The notes under the pieces were generated by a model. That model made no database searches. It was given only the letters and a program-made list of their open reading frames with translations, and was not told the DNA's origin. A stretch of DNA of 64,000 bases, taken from positions 1 to 64,000 of the forward strand of contig NZ_JAVIFU010000008.1 in NCBI RefSeq assembly GCF_031157315.1, given 5' to 3'. The translations under genes and the position numbers were made by a program. The stretch is from Paenibacillus sp. LHD-38. Lineage in GTDB: Bacteria; Bacillota; Bacilli; Paenibacillales; Paenibacillaceae. Each line of letters starts with the position of its first letter. Position 1 is the stretch's first letter. This document shows, one piece after another, positions 61,373 through 64,000 of this stretch.

Positions 61373-64000
61373 ATGAAAATGACTAAAAGCCTTGTGCAAT
61401 TACTTATTTTTTCAATGCTTATCTCCATCATTCTTCCGTATAACGTTTCCATTGGACATGCAGCAGATCCCATACCTAATGGGACTAATTATGGATTGAA
61501 AGCGGAATATTACAAGAACTCCGGACCCGGTGAGTTTAGGTTTGAAGACTTGATAACGACGATAGTCGATCTGTATATTAATTTTAGTTCATTGGAAGGA
61601 GCATTCATGACGCTGGTAGGTCAGAACAATCGTGTGAATGTAAGATGGACAGGACAGATCACACCAGAATTTTCTGAAAACTATACGTTCTGGATGACTG
61701 GTGATAATGGTTTTAGACTGTGGATTGAAAACAAACTAGTCATCGACCATTGGGTCGCTGACTGGGATAAGGAACAAACGAGCAGTCCGATTCCATTGGC
61801 AGCAGGGCAGAAATATGACATTAAAGTTGAATATTTTGAAAATGACGGTGGATCTAACTTGTTTTTACGTTGGGGAAGCCAAAGTGTGCCGAAGCAAATC
61901 GTGCCTGCGACAGCCTTCACTTTGCCTGTCGGTTTTGAAAATAACGGGCCAGTATCAGGATCGGTCTTTCCTGACGGTCTGCATGCAGAATTTACATTTT
62001 CGGAGGCATTAGCCGAGCTTGGCAGCAACGTGCGGGAGCAGCTCTCCGTCAATGTGTTAGGGAAGGATTGGCCGATCAAATCGGCAGCATTGAAGTCAGG
62101 CGATTCTAAAACAATCCAAATCGAGTTTGAGTATCCGATGTATTCCCAGGATGCGCCCATGGCCAATATCGGATATACAGGCGGCGGAGCCCTTGTGTAT
62201 GATGCAACCAACCAGCCGGTAAAAGAATTCTATCTTGCGATAAAAAACAATTCAACTTATCAGATAGAAACTCCGTGGGCAAGCCAGGTAGATGCAAACA
62301 ATCCCTTGCCGGAATACCCAAGACCGCAGATGGTCCGTGATCAGTGGCTTAACCTTAATGGGAAATGGGAATTCCAGCCTGCGAAAGAGGGAGATTTGCT
62401 TCCAACAGGCAAAAAACTTAATGAAAACATCATTGTACCATTTGCAGTGGAATCCAGACTTTCAGGCATCCAGCGCCAAGAACAGTTAATGTGGTACAAG
62501 AGAAACTTCACCGTACCGCAAAATTGGAATGGACAACATGTGAAATTGAATTTTGGTGCAGTTGATTATGAAACGGATGTGTATGTGAACGGAACAAAGG
62601 TAGGAAGCCATAAAGGCGGATTCACCTCATTTAGCTTCGATATAACGGATCAGCTGAAACCTGGGGAGAATGAATTGATCGTTCATGTACTCGATTATAC
62701 GGATACCAAAGGGGATCAAATCAAAGGTAAGCAAACGGTAGTTCAACCAGGAGGCATTTGGTATACTTCGGTCTCTGGTATTTGGCAAACGGTATGGCTG
62801 GAGCCTGTCGCTAACGCAAGCATTGAACGGATGGATATGGTGCCGGATATTTGGAATGGCCAATTGAAGTTATCGGTAGATACTGTAAATGGAGCAGGTA
62901 AAACAGTAGAAGCTGTGGCTCTAATGAATGGCGTTGAAGTCGGCTGCATCAGCGGAGGCGCCGATGAAGAGCTGCTGCTTCCGGTACCAAACGCGAGATG
63001 GTGGACACCGGATGATCCGTTCCTCTACGATTTAAAAGTATCATTGAAGGATGGCGGAACGGTAGTCGATAAAATTGACAGCTACTTCGGTATGAGGGAA
63101 GTAAAACTGGAGAAAGTCGATGGAATCCAACGTCCTTTGTTGAATGGTAAATTCGTGTTTCAGATGGGGACTTTGGATCAGGGCTACTGGCCGGATGGCC
63201 TTTATACAGCCCCAACAGACGAAGCGCTGAAATTTGATATTGAAGCTGAAAAGCGTATGGATATGAACATGATCCGCAAACATATTAAGATTGAACCGGC
63301 CCGTTGGTATTACTGGGCAGATAAACTGGGTCTTCTCGTTTGGCAGGACATGCCGAGCGGAACGAGTAGAGATGTTTCGGCTCAACCGCAATACTACAAA
63401 GAATTCGATGAGATGATAAAGCAATTACAGAATTCCCCATCCATTATCGTATATGTTGTGTTTAATGAAGGGTGGGGTCAATTCGACAATGGCGGGGATT
63501 ATACCAGGGAAGCTATCGCACATGCGCTAAATGCGGACCCGACTCGTCTCATTAACGGTGTTACGGGGTGGTATGATGCGGGAGGCGGAGAAAACGAATC
63601 CAAAGCGGGCCATTTCTTGGATTGGCACAGGTATCCTGCACCGGATTCTCCCACACCTTCGGAATACCGGGCGGCAACACTTGGAGAATATGGGGGGTTA
63701 GGCCTTCGAGTGCCAGGGCATGAATTCAGTCCTTTGATCGTTTACTCTGAACTACTAATGAAGAGTAAGGAAGAGTTAACGGATAAGTATATTAGTTATA
63801 TTAATATGGTTAAAAAAATGAAAGATAAACCCGGACTCAGTGCGGCGGTGTATACGCAAATCGCGGATGTGGAGTACGAAATAAATGGATTATTAAGTTA
63901 TGACCGCAAAGTGGAGAAGGTTGACTTCGCGCGCGTTGCCGCAGCGCATAGGGAATTAATCGGGAATAGCAATAAATCCGATCTAATGAACAACATCAAC
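61373..64000 (+). CDS. Secreted GH2 glycosidase with PA14 domain (3' end outside window)
   Basis: 876 codons are visible without a stop. Signal peptide MTKSLVQLLIFSMLISIILP then a PA14 module (about 41-175; GLKAEYYKNSG, FWMTGDNGFRLWIENKLVID). The GH2 part follows: sugar-binding domain (LNGKWEFQPA, WYKRNFTVPQNW, NFGAVDYETDVYVNGTKVG), immunoglobulin-like sandwich, and TIM barrel with acid/base E699 (FNEGWGQ) and probable nucleophile E772 (LGEYGG). The specificity (beta-galactosidase, mannosidase or glucuronidase type) cannot be told. AGAGGAG ribosome site at 61357. The reading frame stays open to the last base. Confidence 0.9.
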   Translation, partial: MKMTKSLVQLLIFSMLISIILPYNVSIGHAADPIPNGTNYGLKAEYYKNSGPGEFRFEDLITTIVDLYINFSSLEGAFMTLVGQNNRVNVRWTGQITPEFSENYTFWMTGDNGFRLWIENKLVIDHWVADWDKEQTSSPIPLAAGQKYDIKVEYFENDGGSNLFLRWGSQSVPKQIVPATAFTLPVGFENNGPVSGSVFPDGLHAEFTFSEALAELGSNVREQLSVNVLGKDWPIKSAALKSGDSKTIQIEFEYPMYSQDAPMANIGYTGGGALVYDATNQPVKEFYLAIKNNSTYQIETPWASQVDANNPLPEYPRPQMVRDQWLNLNGKWEFQPAKEGDLLPTGKKLNENIIVPFAVESRLSGIQRQEQLMWYKRNFTVPQNWNGQHVKLNFGAVDYETDVYVNGTKVGSHKGGFTSFSFDITDQLKPGENELIVHVLDYTDTKGDQIKGKQTVVQPGGIWYTSVSGIWQTVWLEPVANASIERMDMVPDIWNGQLKLSVDTVNGAGKTVEAVALMNGVEVGCISGGADEELLLPVPNARWWTPDDPFLYDLKVSLKDGGTVVDKIDSYFGMREVKLEKVDGIQRPLLNGKFVFQMGTLDQGYWPDGLYTAPTDEALKFDIEAEKRMDMNMIRKHIKIEPARWYYWADKLGLLVWQDMPSGTSRDVSAQPQYYKEFDEMIKQLQNSPSIIVYVVFNEGWGQFDNGGDYTREAIAHALNADPTRLINGVTGWYDAGGGENESKAGHFLDWHRYPAPDSPTPSEYRAATLGEYGGLGLRVPGHEFSPLIVYSELLMKSKEELTDKYISYINMVKKMKDKPGLSAAVYTQIADVEYEINGLLSYDRKVEKVDFARVAAAHRELIGNSNKSDLMNNIN

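Overview
The window looks like chromosomal DNA of a Paenibacillus-type member of the Firmicutes. Three things suggest this: strong GGAGG-type ribosome binding sites with frequent TTG and GTG starts, many YesM/YesN-type sensor pairs and sugar ABC transporters, and an S-layer-anchored (SLH) exoenzyme. The species assignment is inference. No rRNA, tRNA or CRISPR array was seen.

Layout. 0-3 kb: edge of an IS3-type element, ilvD on the minus strand with its terminator, and a deletion scar joining the front of a VanR-like response regulator to the back of a D-Ala-D-Ala carboxypeptidase. 3-8 kb: urease operon ureABCFGD without ureE, behind a near-consensus GlnR/TnrA box and promoter. 8-15 kb: MarR regulator, a nucleoside-type BMP ABC importer (binding lipoprotein, double ATPase, two permeases), a molybdopterin oxidoreductase and a nucleoside phosphorylase. 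15-18 kb: AraC regulator, GH4 alpha-galactosidase, and an exonuclease on the opposite strand. 18-19 kb: a long intergenic stretch with a palindromic repeat array and a tiny gene. 19-28 kb: MFS transporter, a solute-binding lipoprotein followed by a YesM/YesN two-component pair, an alpha/beta hydrolase divergent from a WYL regulator across a 55-bp palindrome, and a GGDEF protein.

28-35 kb is a decaying accessory zone. It holds a broken FtsX-type permease, small lipoproteins, a serpin, and a Ser/Thr kinase gene split by a repeat array. It also holds a GNAT gene with a leader ORF and an IMP cyclohydrolase gene behind a clear ZTP riboswitch with terminator.

35-53 kb is one long plus-strand sugar-uptake and fructan block. 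It encodes a 946-residue membrane-anchored binding protein with carbohydrate-binding-like domains, two permeases, an NHL/TPR membrane protein, a Yip1-type membrane protein and a DUF5696 exoprotein. Two more permeases, a second binding lipoprotein, three GH32 enzymes and fructokinase follow. At 54-59.6 kb lies an 1878-residue secreted levanase with CBM66-like, GH32, ricin-B and SLH domains. The likely logic is that the cell-wall levanase releases fructo-oligosaccharides, the transporters import them, the cytoplasmic GH32 enzymes cleave them and fructokinase phosphorylates fructose. The window ends with SRPBCC and MOSC genes and a PA14-GH2 glycosidase cut by the window edge.

The most unusual signal is a family of intergenic arrays with four palindromic units spaced about 51, 63 and 51 bp. 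It appears three times with two different unit sequences, and one copy interrupts the kinase gene.
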